From the NCBI GenBank assembly GCA_902609065.1, contig CACLQJ010000004.1:1-48368 (forward strand): DNA of 48,368 bases. Reading direction: 5' to 3'. Numbering within the stretch: the stretch's first letter is position 1; each line of letters opens with the position of its first letter. Shown in pieces: positions 17,236-24,778 of this stretch. The notes beneath the pieces were generated by a model. It saw only the letters and a list, made by a program, of their open reading frames with translations, was not told where the DNA came from and searched no databases. The stretch comes from an uncultured Pelagibacteraceae bacterium. Its GTDB lineage: Bacteria > Pseudomonadota > Alphaproteobacteria > Pelagibacterales > Pelagibacteraceae. A program made the position numbers and the translations under genes.

Positions 17236-17745
17236 TTATTTATTCATTTTTCTCCATGACCATGGATATTCAAATTTCATTGCCCATAAACCCAATTTTT
17301 TATCTTTAGCATAATTTTGATCACTTTGATATTTGCCTTTTGAATATTTAACATAATCAAAAGCATATCCATTTTTGACCATATATGAAGATATGCTCTC
17401 TTGTTCTATAAAACACTCAGCAATGATTCTGTTATATCTATCTTTATTCTCTGGAATGCAAATAACTAATTGGTTTTTTATTTTATCTTTAAGTGCTTTT
17501 TTTGATATATTCCCACAAAAAATTTCTTCATCAGTTTCGATAGAATTACAAATTTGTGACTTACCTTTATAATGACTTTCAGGTGCATCAATACCACTAA
17601 AACGAATTTTAAAATTGTTTATATAAATTGTATCACCATCAATTACTTTTGCTGTTCCTGAGAGTTTATCATTACTAGAACCTTCGCTCGATAAAAAAAT
17701 TAATAAAATAAAAATTTTACATAAAGTCTGACTTAGCCTTATCAT
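17236..17745 (-). CDS. Secreted thermonuclease-family (SNase-like) nuclease
   Basis: A 169-residue protein with an N-terminal signal peptide (about residues 1-22, SQTLCKIFILLIFLSS) and an SNase OB-fold domain. Active-site landmarks are visible: VIDGDTIYI (calcium-binding Asp), IRFSGIDAPES (Arg then Asp) and ENKDRYNRIIAECF (second catalytic Arg). It would degrade nucleic acids in the periplasm or outside, perhaps for phosphorus or nucleotide scavenging. The start codon lies inside the last codons of the DUF1476 gene (29-nt overlap), suggesting coupled translation. Confidence 0.85.
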   Translation of the reverse strand: MIRLSQTLCKIFILLIFLSSEGSSNDKLSGTAKVIDGDTIYINNFKIRFSGIDAPESHYKGKSQICNSIETDEEIFCGNISKKALKDKIKNQLVICIPENKDRYNRIIAECFIEQESISSYMVKNGYAFDYVKYSKGKYQSDQNYAKDKKLGLWAMKFEYPWSWRKMNK

Positions 17746-18025
17746 TAAACTCTTTCATTTTAGATCTAATTTCGCCATCATTTATATTTTTATCTACAAG
17801 GTCAGATTTTATTTTTCTAAAAACATCTTCATCACCTGCCTCAGCAAAATCAGCTTTTATGACATCTTGAATATACTGTTTTTTTTGTTCTTCTTTGAAC
17901 TCCAAAATATCTGAGACCCATTCAGCAATATATTTATTTTTTTTTGCATTAATTTTAAATTGTAATTCTTCATCATGAGCAAATTTTTTTTCAAAACTTT
18001 TTTTTCTATCTTCAAATGTATTCAT
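17717..18025 (-). CDS. F1F0-ATPase inhibitor zeta subunit (DUF1476)
   Basis: A 102-residue protein beginning MNTFEDRKKSFEKKFAHDEE, the hallmark of DUF1476, which in Paracoccus was shown to be the zeta inhibitor of the F1-ATPase. The N-terminal inhibitory stretch is followed by a helical bundle (KYIAEWVSDILEFKEE, then DVFRKIKSDLVD). It probably blocks wasteful ATP hydrolysis, an advantage for a slow-growing oligotroph. Its start overlaps the stop of the VanZ-like gene as ATGA. Its 3' end overlaps the nuclease gene. Confidence 0.9.
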   Translation of the reverse strand: MNTFEDRKKSFEKKFAHDEELQFKINAKKNKYIAEWVSDILEFKEEQKKQYIQDVIKADFAEAGDEDVFRKIKSDLVDKNINDGEIRSKMKEFNDKAKSDFM

Positions 18026-18387
18026 TTTTTTTTCCTAAATTTGTAAAATGCAAATATAATGAATGGTATTATAACACCTAATATATTACCAAATAAATCG
18101 AAAAATTGAAACGATCTATTTGGGATTATTATATGGCATGCCTCAAGAAATATTGAAATGAAAATTAAGTATAAAAATAATAAATAAATTTTTTTTGTTG
18201 ATAAAAGACCAAGTAAACTAAGTATAACAAAAACATATAAATGATTAGATGAAATTGAAAAAAAATCAGATGTTATTTGAGGCTGACGACCTAAATCTTT
18301 ATAAACCAAAAACCCTAAAATACTTCCTGGATAAATATATAACACTATTAATAATAAATTGTAAAAATGAAATAAAATCTTTAACAT
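18022..18387 (-). CDS. VanZ-like small membrane protein
   Basis: A 121-residue inner-membrane protein with four hydrophobic helices (about residues 5-28, 48-62, 68-85, 96-114). The conserved VanZ-type motif lies between helices three and four: EACHIIIPNRSFQFFDLFGNILG, seen as E, H, P.R, D and N-xxG at the usual spacing. The function of chromosomal VanZ-like proteins outside glycopeptide-resistance clusters is unknown. It is the first gene of a minus-strand operon that includes the zeta subunit, nuclease and SLT genes, and is divergent from gpmA. Confidence 0.7.
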   Translation of the reverse strand: MLKILFHFYNLLLIVLYIYPGSILGFLVYKDLGRQPQITSDFFSISSNHLYVFVILSLLGLLSTKKIYLLFLYLIFISIFLEACHIIIPNRSFQFFDLFGNILGVIIPFIIFAFYKFRKKK

Positions 18388-18419
18388 TTAATAAATATAT
18401 TTATAAATAAAAATTTATA

Positions 18420-19127
18420 ATGAGTCATTTAATATTAGTCAGACACGGACAAAGTTTATGGAATCTTGAAAATCGATTTACAGGCTGGGTAGACGTAGAA
18501 CTATCAAAAAAAGGTGAGGAAGAAGCTGTTAAGGCAGGAAATCTTATAAAAGATTTAAATATAGAGATAGAAAGCATTTTTACATCATATTTAACAAGAG
18601 CAATTAAAACTTTAGAATTAATAATGAAAATGAATAAGTTTAAAAATCTCTCATTTACTAAAGCATGGGAGTTAAATGAAAGGCATTATGGTGCTCTAAC
18701 TGGTTTAAATAAAGATGAAATGAAAAAAAAATTGAGTGAAGAGAAAGTGCACGAGTTAAGGAGATCTTGGGACAAGCCGCCCGATAAACTTGATGATAAT
18801 AGTATTTATCATCCAAACAATATTAATATTTATAAGGATGTCCCCAAAGATAAGATACCAAATACTGAGTCTTTAAAAGATACATATGAGAGAGTAGTAC
18901 CGTACTACGAAAGAAAAATTAAAAATAAAAATAAAAATATTTTAATTTCAGCGCATGGAAATTCTATAAGAGCGCTTTGTAAATATTTATTTGATCTAAG
19001 TAATGATAATATTTCTAAATTAGAAATTCCAACTGGTAATCCACTACTATTGGAAATAAAAAATGATAAGGCTAAAAGTGCAAGATATTTAGATGCAGAA
19101 AGAGCAAAAGATTTACTTGAATTTTAA
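18420..19127 (+). CDS. gpmA: 2,3-bisphosphoglycerate-dependent phosphoglycerate mutase
   Basis: Interconverts 3- and 2-phosphoglycerate in glycolysis and gluconeogenesis. The 235-residue length fits GpmA. The phosphohistidine motif LVRHGQSLWNLENRFTGW is at residues 5-22 (His8). The second catalytic histidine is in ISAHGNSIRAL near residues 178-188. ERHYGALTGLNK near 90-101 is the diagnostic dPGM motif. The enzyme is monocistronic here. It converges with murU with a 15-nt overlap at the 3' ends. Confidence 0.94.
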   Translation: MSHLILVRHGQSLWNLENRFTGWVDVELSKKGEEEAVKAGNLIKDLNIEIESIFTSYLTRAIKTLELIMKMNKFKNLSFTKAWELNERHYGALTGLNKDEMKKKLSEEKVHELRRSWDKPPDKLDDNSIYHPNNINIYKDVPKDKIPNTESLKDTYERVVPYYERKIKNKNKNILISAHGNSIRALCKYLFDLSNDNISKLEIPTGNPLLLEIKNDKAKSARYLDAERAKDLLEF

Positions 19128-19805
19128 TAACTTTTCGTAAATTTCAATATCTGTTAAATGAACAAATTCTTGATCACTCTCAAAACCAAAAAGATTAGTA
19201 TCTTTTAAAAGATTATTCCACACTTCATTCATAGAAAATTTTTTAACTTTGATACTATTCACAACTGTTCTATTTATTATTTGGCATCCTGTGTAGATAT
19301 AATTACAGTTTTCATTTTTACTTAATACGTGATCATTCATAAAAAAATCACCTCTAAATCTGGTGTCAAAGCTTTTTGATTTATTAACTACCATTAGTAA
19401 ATTTTTTAAATTTTTCTGATTATAATATTCAATCATTTCTAAAATAATTTTTTTATAACCCAAATTCCAAAGCGTATCAGGGTTTAGAATTAAAAAATTT
19501 TCCTCTGGTGTAGTATTTATAATTTTTTTTACACTTCCACCTGTATCAAGTATTTCTTCACCATCATTGATAACTTCAATATTAATATTATTTTCAATTT
19601 TATTAACATAATCTTCAATTTGATCAGAAAGATGATAAGTATTTAATTTAATATTTTTAATCCCTAAATCTGCAACTAGTTCAATAGTGTTAAGTAATAA
19701 AGATTTATTTTTGATTTTAATTAATGGCTTTGGAACTTTCAGTGTTATTGGGTGCAATCTCTTTCCATAACCCGCACAAAGTATTATAGCTGTTTCAATT
19801 TTCAT
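19113..19805 (-). CDS. murU: N-acetylmuramate-1-phosphate uridylyltransferase-type nucleotidyltransferase
   Basis: A 230-residue nucleotidyltransferase with the N-terminal signature AIILCAGYGKRLHPITLKVPKPLI (split loop GxGxR...KP near residues 9-28). NPDTLWN near 114-120 holds the metal/UTP site. The gene directly follows amgK with an 11-nt overlap, the arrangement of the AmgK-MurU pathway that turns recycled MurNAc into UDP-MurNAc. The enzyme would act in the cytoplasm. A general sugar-phosphate nucleotidyltransferase is the alternative, and the operon partner is the main reason for choosing MurU. Confidence 0.82.
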   Translation of the reverse strand: MKIETAIILCAGYGKRLHPITLKVPKPLIKIKNKSLLLNTIELVADLGIKNIKLNTYHLSDQIEDYVNKIENNINIEVINDGEEILDTGGSVKKIINTTPEENFLILNPDTLWNLGYKKIILEMIEYYNQKNLKNLLMVVNKSKSFDTRFRGDFFMNDHVLSKNENCNYIYTGCQIINRTVVNSIKVKKFSMNEVWNNLLKDTNLFGFESDQEFVHLTDIEIYEKLLKFK

Positions 19806-20721
19806 TTTTTTTTAAATATTTTGAAAAATATATGCCAAAAAAATTATTTAACTCGTCAAAAACATTGTTATTTTTTCTTCTTTCATCTATCAATTTCCAA
19901 GCATAAGGTATCAATTTTAAATATTTGTACTTTTTATCTCTTTTTGAAAGTCTTGTAAAAATACCTATAATTTTTAAGTTTCTCAAAACTGACAATATTT
20001 CAAAGTCATTCCTGAATATCACTGGGTTTATTTTTTTTTGGTTTAAAACAAATTTATTGTAAATCTTCTCCCTATTTTCTAGTCTTGCTTTAATTCTAAC
20101 GTCATCAATTAAGGAGGCTAAATCATATGCTTCATTTCCAAAAACTGCATCTTGACTATCTATTAAATAAATTTGATTATTTTTTATCATTATATTTGAA
20201 ATGTGAAAGTCTCTATGAACCAAAACCTTTTTTCTAGATTTCAGACCCATTATTAGTTTTTTTATAATTTTAATATATTGTTTCTGAGCTTTTGTTATAT
20301 TTTTTTTAATTATTTTTGGCATATACCACTCTGAAAATAATTTCGCCTCCTTAAGCAATTCAGTGTTCGTATAATTTTTTATAATATAATTTGATTTTAA
20401 AAAAGTATTTATTTTTTTTGTTTTTATATTTTTTAGTTTTTTTAAAGTTTTAAATATTTCAACATAATTATTGAGTTTTTTTAGTCCTGTCTGATCTCCA
20501 AGATCTTCAATTACGATATAATTTTTTTTATATTTTTCCGAAATTAATTCGGGCGTTAAAATTTTATTTTTTTTAAAAAGATTATTTATAGCAGCGTATA
20601 TTAGTAAGTTTTTTTTTTTCTCTTTTTTTGCATAAACAATAATTGAATTATTTTTTTTATCTCTATAAAACTTTCTATGCGATGCATCACCAGATAATTT
20701 CTTGACATTTTTAAAATTCAT
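19795..20721 (-). CDS. amgK: Anomeric MurNAc/GlcNAc kinase (AmgK) of the aminoglycoside phosphotransferase fold
   Basis: A 308-residue APH-fold kinase. The catalytic loop is VLVHRDFHISNIM near residues 164-176, and the metal-binding Asp lies in YLIDSQDAVFGNEAYDLASL near 183-202. Phosphorylates MurNAc at C1 for the AmgK-MurU cell-wall recycling route. The N-terminus begins [19 protein letters not shown], the ASxRxF(Y/F)R pattern typical of the AmgK group. Very rich in Lys, Ile and Asn. It overlaps tsaE upstream and murU downstream by 11 nt each. The tsaE-amgK-murU order is widespread in alphaproteobacteria. Confidence 0.85.
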   Translation of the reverse strand: MNFKNVKKLSGDASHRKFYRDKKNNSIIVYAKKEKKKNLLIYAAINNLFKKNKILTPELISEKYKKNYIVIEDLGDQTGLKKLNNYVEIFKTLKKLKNIKTKKINTFLKSNYIIKNYTNTELLKEAKLFSEWYMPKIIKKNITKAQKQYIKIIKKLIMGLKSRKKVLVHRDFHISNIMIKNNQIYLIDSQDAVFGNEAYDLASLIDDVRIKARLENREKIYNKFVLNQKKINPVIFRNDFEILSVLRNLKIIGIFTRLSKRDKKYKYLKLIPYAWKLIDERRKNNNVFDELNNFFGIYFSKYLKKNEN

Positions 20722-21184
20722 TTAGTATATTTTTTTTGCTTGTGGTAATTGTTATTGACCTTTTATCAAAATTATTTTCATATTTAAAATTTAGACTTAT
20801 ATGTTCTTTCAGATTTTTGAAAATTATCTCAGGCCATTCAATCAATGTTATTGTATTATCAAAATTTTCATATATTCCAAGATTTTCTAGTTCTCTAATA
20901 TCCTTCACCCTATACAAATCATAATGATGAATATTATGATTTTTAATTTTATACTCATTTAAAATATTAAATGTTGGACTTGAGACTTCTGAAATATTTT
21001 CTTGATATTTTTTTTGTAGATTGTTTATTAAATATTTAACAAATGTAGTTTTTCCTACACCCAAATCGCCAAACAAACATATAATATTTCCAGGTTTTAA
21101 GTTTTCTGAAAATTTTTCAGATACTGTTTTTGTATTTATTTCTAGTGAAATATCGAATTTTTTCGAATTAGTACCGATATGCAT
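20711..21184 (-). CDS. tsaE: tRNA threonylcarbamoyladenosine biosynthesis ATPase TsaE
   Basis: ATPase of the TsaBDE complex that installs t6A37 on ANN-decoding tRNAs. The Walker A motif is [16 protein letters not shown], and [11 protein letters not shown] plus HYDLYRV follow as in all TsaE proteins. I choose the ATG at 21184 (157 residues, [11 protein letters not shown]), which overlaps ahcY by 17 nt. The alternative GTG at 21214 would overlap by 47 nt and add ten residues unlike the family. The gene leads the amgK-murU operon. tsaB and tsaD are not in the window. Confidence 0.9.
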   Translation of the reverse strand: MHIGTNSKKFDISLEINTKTVSEKFSENLKPGNIICLFGDLGVGKTTFVKYLINNLQKKYQENISEVSSPTFNILNEYKIKNHNIHHYDLYRVKDIRELENLGIYENFDNTITLIEWPEIIFKNLKEHISLNFKYENNFDKRSITITTSKKNILNEF

Positions 21185-22454
21185 CGGGTTTGTAAGGCCC
21201 TTCTTGTTTAACACTAATGTAATCTGCTTGATCTTTTGATAATTTTGTTAATTTAGCTCCTACCTTTTCCAAATGAAGCATGGCTACTTTTTCGTCTAAG
21301 TGTTTTGGTAATACATAAACTTTCTTCTCATATTTTTCTGAATTATTCCATAATTCTATTTGAGCAGTTACTTGATTAGTAAATGAAGCACTCATTACAA
21401 AACTTGGATGACCAGTAGCACAACCTAAATTTACCAATCTTCCCTCAGCGAGTAAAATTATTCTTTTATTACTAGGTAACGTGATCTCATGTACTTGGGG
21501 TTTAATTTCATCCCATTTATAATTTTTTAATGCATCAACTTGTATTTCATTGTCGAAGTGACCAATATTACATAAAATCGCTCTATCTTTCATTTCTCTC
21601 ATATGGTCAGCGGTGACTATGTCCTTATTGCCTGTAGCTGTAACAATTATATCTGCCTGACCTATCATATCGTCCATAGTTACAACTTCATAACCCTCCA
21701 TTGCAGCTTGCAATGCACAAATAGGATCGGTTTCTGTTATCATAACTCTCGCTCCAGATTGTCTAAGAGATGCCGCACTACCTTTACCTACATCTCCAAA
21801 ACCTGCTACTATTGCTACCTTGCCTGACATCATTACATCTGTTGCTCTTTTAATTCCGTCTACCAAACTTTCTCTACAACCATATAAGTTATCAAATTTT
21901 GATTTCGTAACTGAGTCGTTTACATTAATTGCAGGTACTAAAAGTGTACCATCTTGTTCCATTTTTTTAAGTGCTAAAACACCTGTGGTTGTCTCTTCTG
22001 ATAAACCTTTAATATCTTTCATTAATTCCTTATAATCTTTATGCATTAAAGCTGTTAGGTCGCCTCCATCGTCTAAAATCATATTAGGTTTCCAGTCTTT
22101 ATTGCCCTCTACAGTTTGTTTAACACACCACCAATATTCTTCCTCGGTTTCACCTTTCCATGCAAATACAGGTATCCCAGCTTTAGCTATAGCTGCTGCT
22201 GCATGATCTTGGGTTGAAAATATATTACAAGAAGACCATCTTACTTCTGCGCCAAGTTCAACTAAAGTTTCAATTAGAACAGCAGTTTGAATTGTCATGT
22301 GCAGACAACCTACTATCCTCGCACCTTTCAAAGGATTTTTGCCTTTATATTCTTTCCTAAGAGCCATTAGCCCTGGCATCTCGGTCTCAGCTAGTGAAAT
22401 TTCTTTTCTTCCGAATTCGGCTTCATTAATATCTTTAACTTTGTAGTCAGTCAT
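21168..22454 (-). CDS. ahcY: Adenosylhomocysteinase
   Basis: Hydrolyses S-adenosylhomocysteine to adenosine and homocysteine with bound NAD, keeping methylation cycles running. Strong motifs: [55 protein letters not shown] (with the catalytic Lys/Asp pair), the NAD loop [12 protein letters not shown], and the C-terminal KPDAYRY that reaches the neighbouring active site. Residues run from the ATG at 22454 (428 aa). An upstream in-frame TTG at 22472 would add six residues. No SAH or SAM riboswitch is recognisable in the 30-nt gap before it. It overlaps tsaE and follows the ChvG gene on the same strand. Confidence 0.96.
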   Translation of the reverse strand: MTDYKVKDINEAEFGRKEISLAETEMPGLMALRKEYKGKNPLKGARIVGCLHMTIQTAVLIETLVELGAEVRWSSCNIFSTQDHAAAAIAKAGIPVFAWKGETEEEYWWCVKQTVEGNKDWKPNMILDDGGDLTALMHKDYKELMKDIKGLSEETTTGVLALKKMEQDGTLLVPAINVNDSVTKSKFDNLYGCRESLVDGIKRATDVMMSGKVAIVAGFGDVGKGSAASLRQSGARVMITETDPICALQAAMEGYEVVTMDDMIGQADIIVTATGNKDIVTADHMREMKDRAILCNIGHFDNEIQVDALKNYKWDEIKPQVHEITLPSNKRIILLAEGRLVNLGCATGHPSFVMSASFTNQVTAQIELWNNSEKYEKKVYVLPKHLDEKVAMLHLEKVGAKLTKLSKDQADYISVKQEGPYKPDAYRY

Positions 22455-22483
22455 GAGCGAGGCTTTTAACAACTTTATAGGAA

Positions 22484-24028
22484 TTAATCAACTTTAGAAT
22501 TAACACCTGGGAAAATAATTTCTACATTTGCCCCTTTATCTTTATTATTTTTAGCGTTTATTGTCCCACTATGTAATTCTACTAGGTTTTTCACAATATT
22601 TAGACCCAGGCCAGAATGTTCCCCAAATTTCTCAGGCCTATTACTGTAAAACCTTTTAAATATTTTTTTTGTATCTGTTTCTTTAAAACCACGACCTTCA
22701 TCAATTACATTTACCCTAATCTTTCCATCATCACCAGAACTAAGAGTGACATCTATTTGTTTGTTATCCTCACTAAATGAAACTGAATTATCTAATAAAT
22801 TTGCAACTATTTGCTCTATTCTATTTTCAATTCCTAATATTTCGTATTTACCTGATCCGTTGGCTGATAACTTTACAGATATACCTCTTTTTGAATTATA
22901 GATATTGTTGAAATCATCAACAACTGAATTCAATATATTTTTTAAATTTAATTTTGTCATTTTTTCTGCCGAAATTGCTGCTTCATCTTTTAAAATTTGT
23001 GAATAATCCGTAATAAGCCTCTCTATTCTTTCTACATCATGAGATACAATGTTAATTAATTTACTTTTTTGATCTTTTTCTTCAGTTTCTGATATTATTT
23101 CGGCTGCGCTTTTTAAGGACGCAAGTGGATTTCTAATTTCGTGAACAAGATCCCTTGAAAAATTTTCTGCATTATTTATTCTTCTTTGGAGCTCACTAGT
23201 CATTTCATCCATAGACTTTGAAAGTATGCCTAGTTCATCTTTTCTATTTTTATATAAATTTATATTTGTATCTTCTTTGCTTTTGTCTTTGATTATTTCT
23301 GTATAGTGAACCAAATTTTTAATTGGCTTTAAAAAGTATCTATTTAAAACATATGAAAAAATTATAATAACTAAAGCAATAATTGCTGCTGTTCTTAAAA
23401 CAAAGTTTTTCCTTTCATTAAAGGCAAATTTAATATCATTTGAATCTTCTATTACAGCGATGTATCCAACTTTTTTTTCATTTATTAAAATATTTTTTAT
23501 CGTAATTAGTAAAAATTGATCATTAAAGTCTTGTATAAATGTAAAAGGATTTTCAAAATTATCAAAATTTGAATATTCAATTAAAACATTTTTTAGAAAA
23601 CTGTTTTTGTTAATTAAATCCTTTGATTGCGTAGGTGCATTATCCATCCCATTATTTAAGATATCTGTTTCTAGAATTCCAAAATTTCTTGAAAAAGATC
23701 TTGGATCTAAATCAAGTGCATCTGTATCTGAAATACTGTTGAAACCTTTATCATATATGATCACTCTATCAATTGTTTGAAACAAAAATTTTGTTGAAAT
23801 TAAAAATTTTCTTATTTCTTCTTGTACAAAACTTACCTTTAGCCTTTTTATATGATTTATTGTGTTATCAATAATTTTGTAGTGTTTAACAGACTTATCC
23901 TTAATCAAACTAGGCTGAATATTATAAATATATATAGATGTAAAAATACTGATAATTACAAAAAATACAAAATTAATAAATAAAAATTTTTTTAATATAG
24001 AAAAGTTTTTTAAAATATTGCTCAACAT
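22484..24028 (-). CDS. chvG: Sensor histidine kinase, ChvG-type
   Basis: A 514-residue inner-membrane kinase. TM1 is about residues 13-33, a periplasmic sensing domain about 34-205, TM2 about 208-228, then HAMP. The H-box is in [16 protein letters not shown] near residues 297-312. ATP-binding boxes: N ([12 protein letters not shown]), G1 (DEGRGF) and G2 (GLGLNIV). Together with the ChvI-like regulator whose stop overlaps its start (TAATG), it forms the ChvG/ChvI pair, which in rhizobia and relatives senses acid or envelope conditions. The signal in this organism is unknown. Confidence 0.85.
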   Translation of the reverse strand: MLSNILKNFSILKKFLFINFVFFVIISIFTSIYIYNIQPSLIKDKSVKHYKIIDNTINHIKRLKVSFVQEEIRKFLISTKFLFQTIDRVIIYDKGFNSISDTDALDLDPRSFSRNFGILETDILNNGMDNAPTQSKDLINKNSFLKNVLIEYSNFDNFENPFTFIQDFNDQFLLITIKNILINEKKVGYIAVIEDSNDIKFAFNERKNFVLRTAAIIALVIIIFSYVLNRYFLKPIKNLVHYTEIIKDKSKEDTNINLYKNRKDELGILSKSMDEMTSELQRRINNAENFSRDLVHEIRNPLASLKSAAEIISETEEKDQKSKLINIVSHDVERIERLITDYSQILKDEAAISAEKMTKLNLKNILNSVVDDFNNIYNSKRGISVKLSANGSGKYEILGIENRIEQIVANLLDNSVSFSEDNKQIDVTLSSGDDGKIRVNVIDEGRGFKETDTKKIFKRFYSNRPEKFGEHSGLGLNIVKNLVELHSGTINAKNNKDKGANVEIIFPGVNSKVD

Positions 24029-24726
24029 TAGCTAACATTCCATCTATATCCACTTCCGTAACGCGTTTCAATAGCAGCAAAATTACCATCGACTTTTTTA
24101 AACTTTTTTCTAATCCTTTTAACATGACTATCAATAGTCCTATCCTCTATATCTGTGTCTTCTCTGTAAGCAATATCCATAAGTTGGGCTCTTTCCTTAA
24201 TAATTCCTGGCCTTTTAGCAAGCTCTTTAACAATTAAAAATTCGGTAGTTGTTAACTTATCTGGAAGTTGTTTTCCATTCCATTCACATTCTAATTGAGA
24301 CGGATCAAGTTTTAATTTTCCATGCGAAATAATATTTTTTGTCTCCTCCAAATTACTATCTTTTTTTCTTAACTGTACTCTAATCCTTTCAATTAAAACC
24401 TTTACAGAAAACCCACCTGATTTTTTTACAAAATCGTCTGCGCCTAATTTAAGTCCTAAAAGTTCATCCACCTCATCATCTTTTGATGTCAAGAAAATAA
24501 CTGGCATAGAGGTTTTTTTTCTAAGTTTTTTTAACAACTCTTCACCATCCATCTTTGGCATTTTAATATCGATTATTGCTAAATCTGGCGGTGTTCTTGT
24601 CAACCCAATTAATGCACTCTCACCGTCAAGATAAGTTTGAACTTTATAACCTTCCTTTTCAAGTGCAATACTTATACTTGTTAAAATATTTCTATCATCA
24701 TCTACTAAAGCGATTGTTTGGTTCAT
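24028..24726 (-). CDS. chvI: DNA-binding response regulator, ChvI-type
   Basis: A 232-residue OmpR/PhoB-family regulator. The receiver domain begins MNQTIALVDDDRNILTSISI, nearly the canonical ChvI start. Phospho-acceptor Asp53 is in IIDIKMPKMDG and the switch threonine is in FLTSKDDEVDELLGLKLGADD. The winged-helix domain covers about 130-232, ending ETRYGSGYRW. I start at the ATG at 24726. The in-frame TTG at 24765 adds 13 residues absent from the family. Unusually, the receiver has KKSGGFS where ChvI proteins have (R/K)KPFS, so the conserved lysine-proline step is altered. Confidence 0.88.
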   Translation of the reverse strand: MNQTIALVDDDRNILTSISIALEKEGYKVQTYLDGESALIGLTRTPPDLAIIDIKMPKMDGEELLKKLRKKTSMPVIFLTSKDDEVDELLGLKLGADDFVKKSGGFSVKVLIERIRVQLRKKDSNLEETKNIISHGKLKLDPSQLECEWNGKQLPDKLTTTEFLIVKELAKRPGIIKERAQLMDIAYREDTDIEDRTIDSHVKRIRKKFKKVDGNFAAIETRYGSGYRWNVS

Positions 24727-24778
24727 AGTACAATTAAAAATACTAAATTGTTCTAATTTGGGCAATAGTTAGAAACTT

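Noticed and set aside
22455..22484. SAM or SAH riboswitch before ahcY
   Set aside because: The gap between the ChvG stop and the ahcY ATG is about 30 nt and shows no recognisable core or stable pairing.
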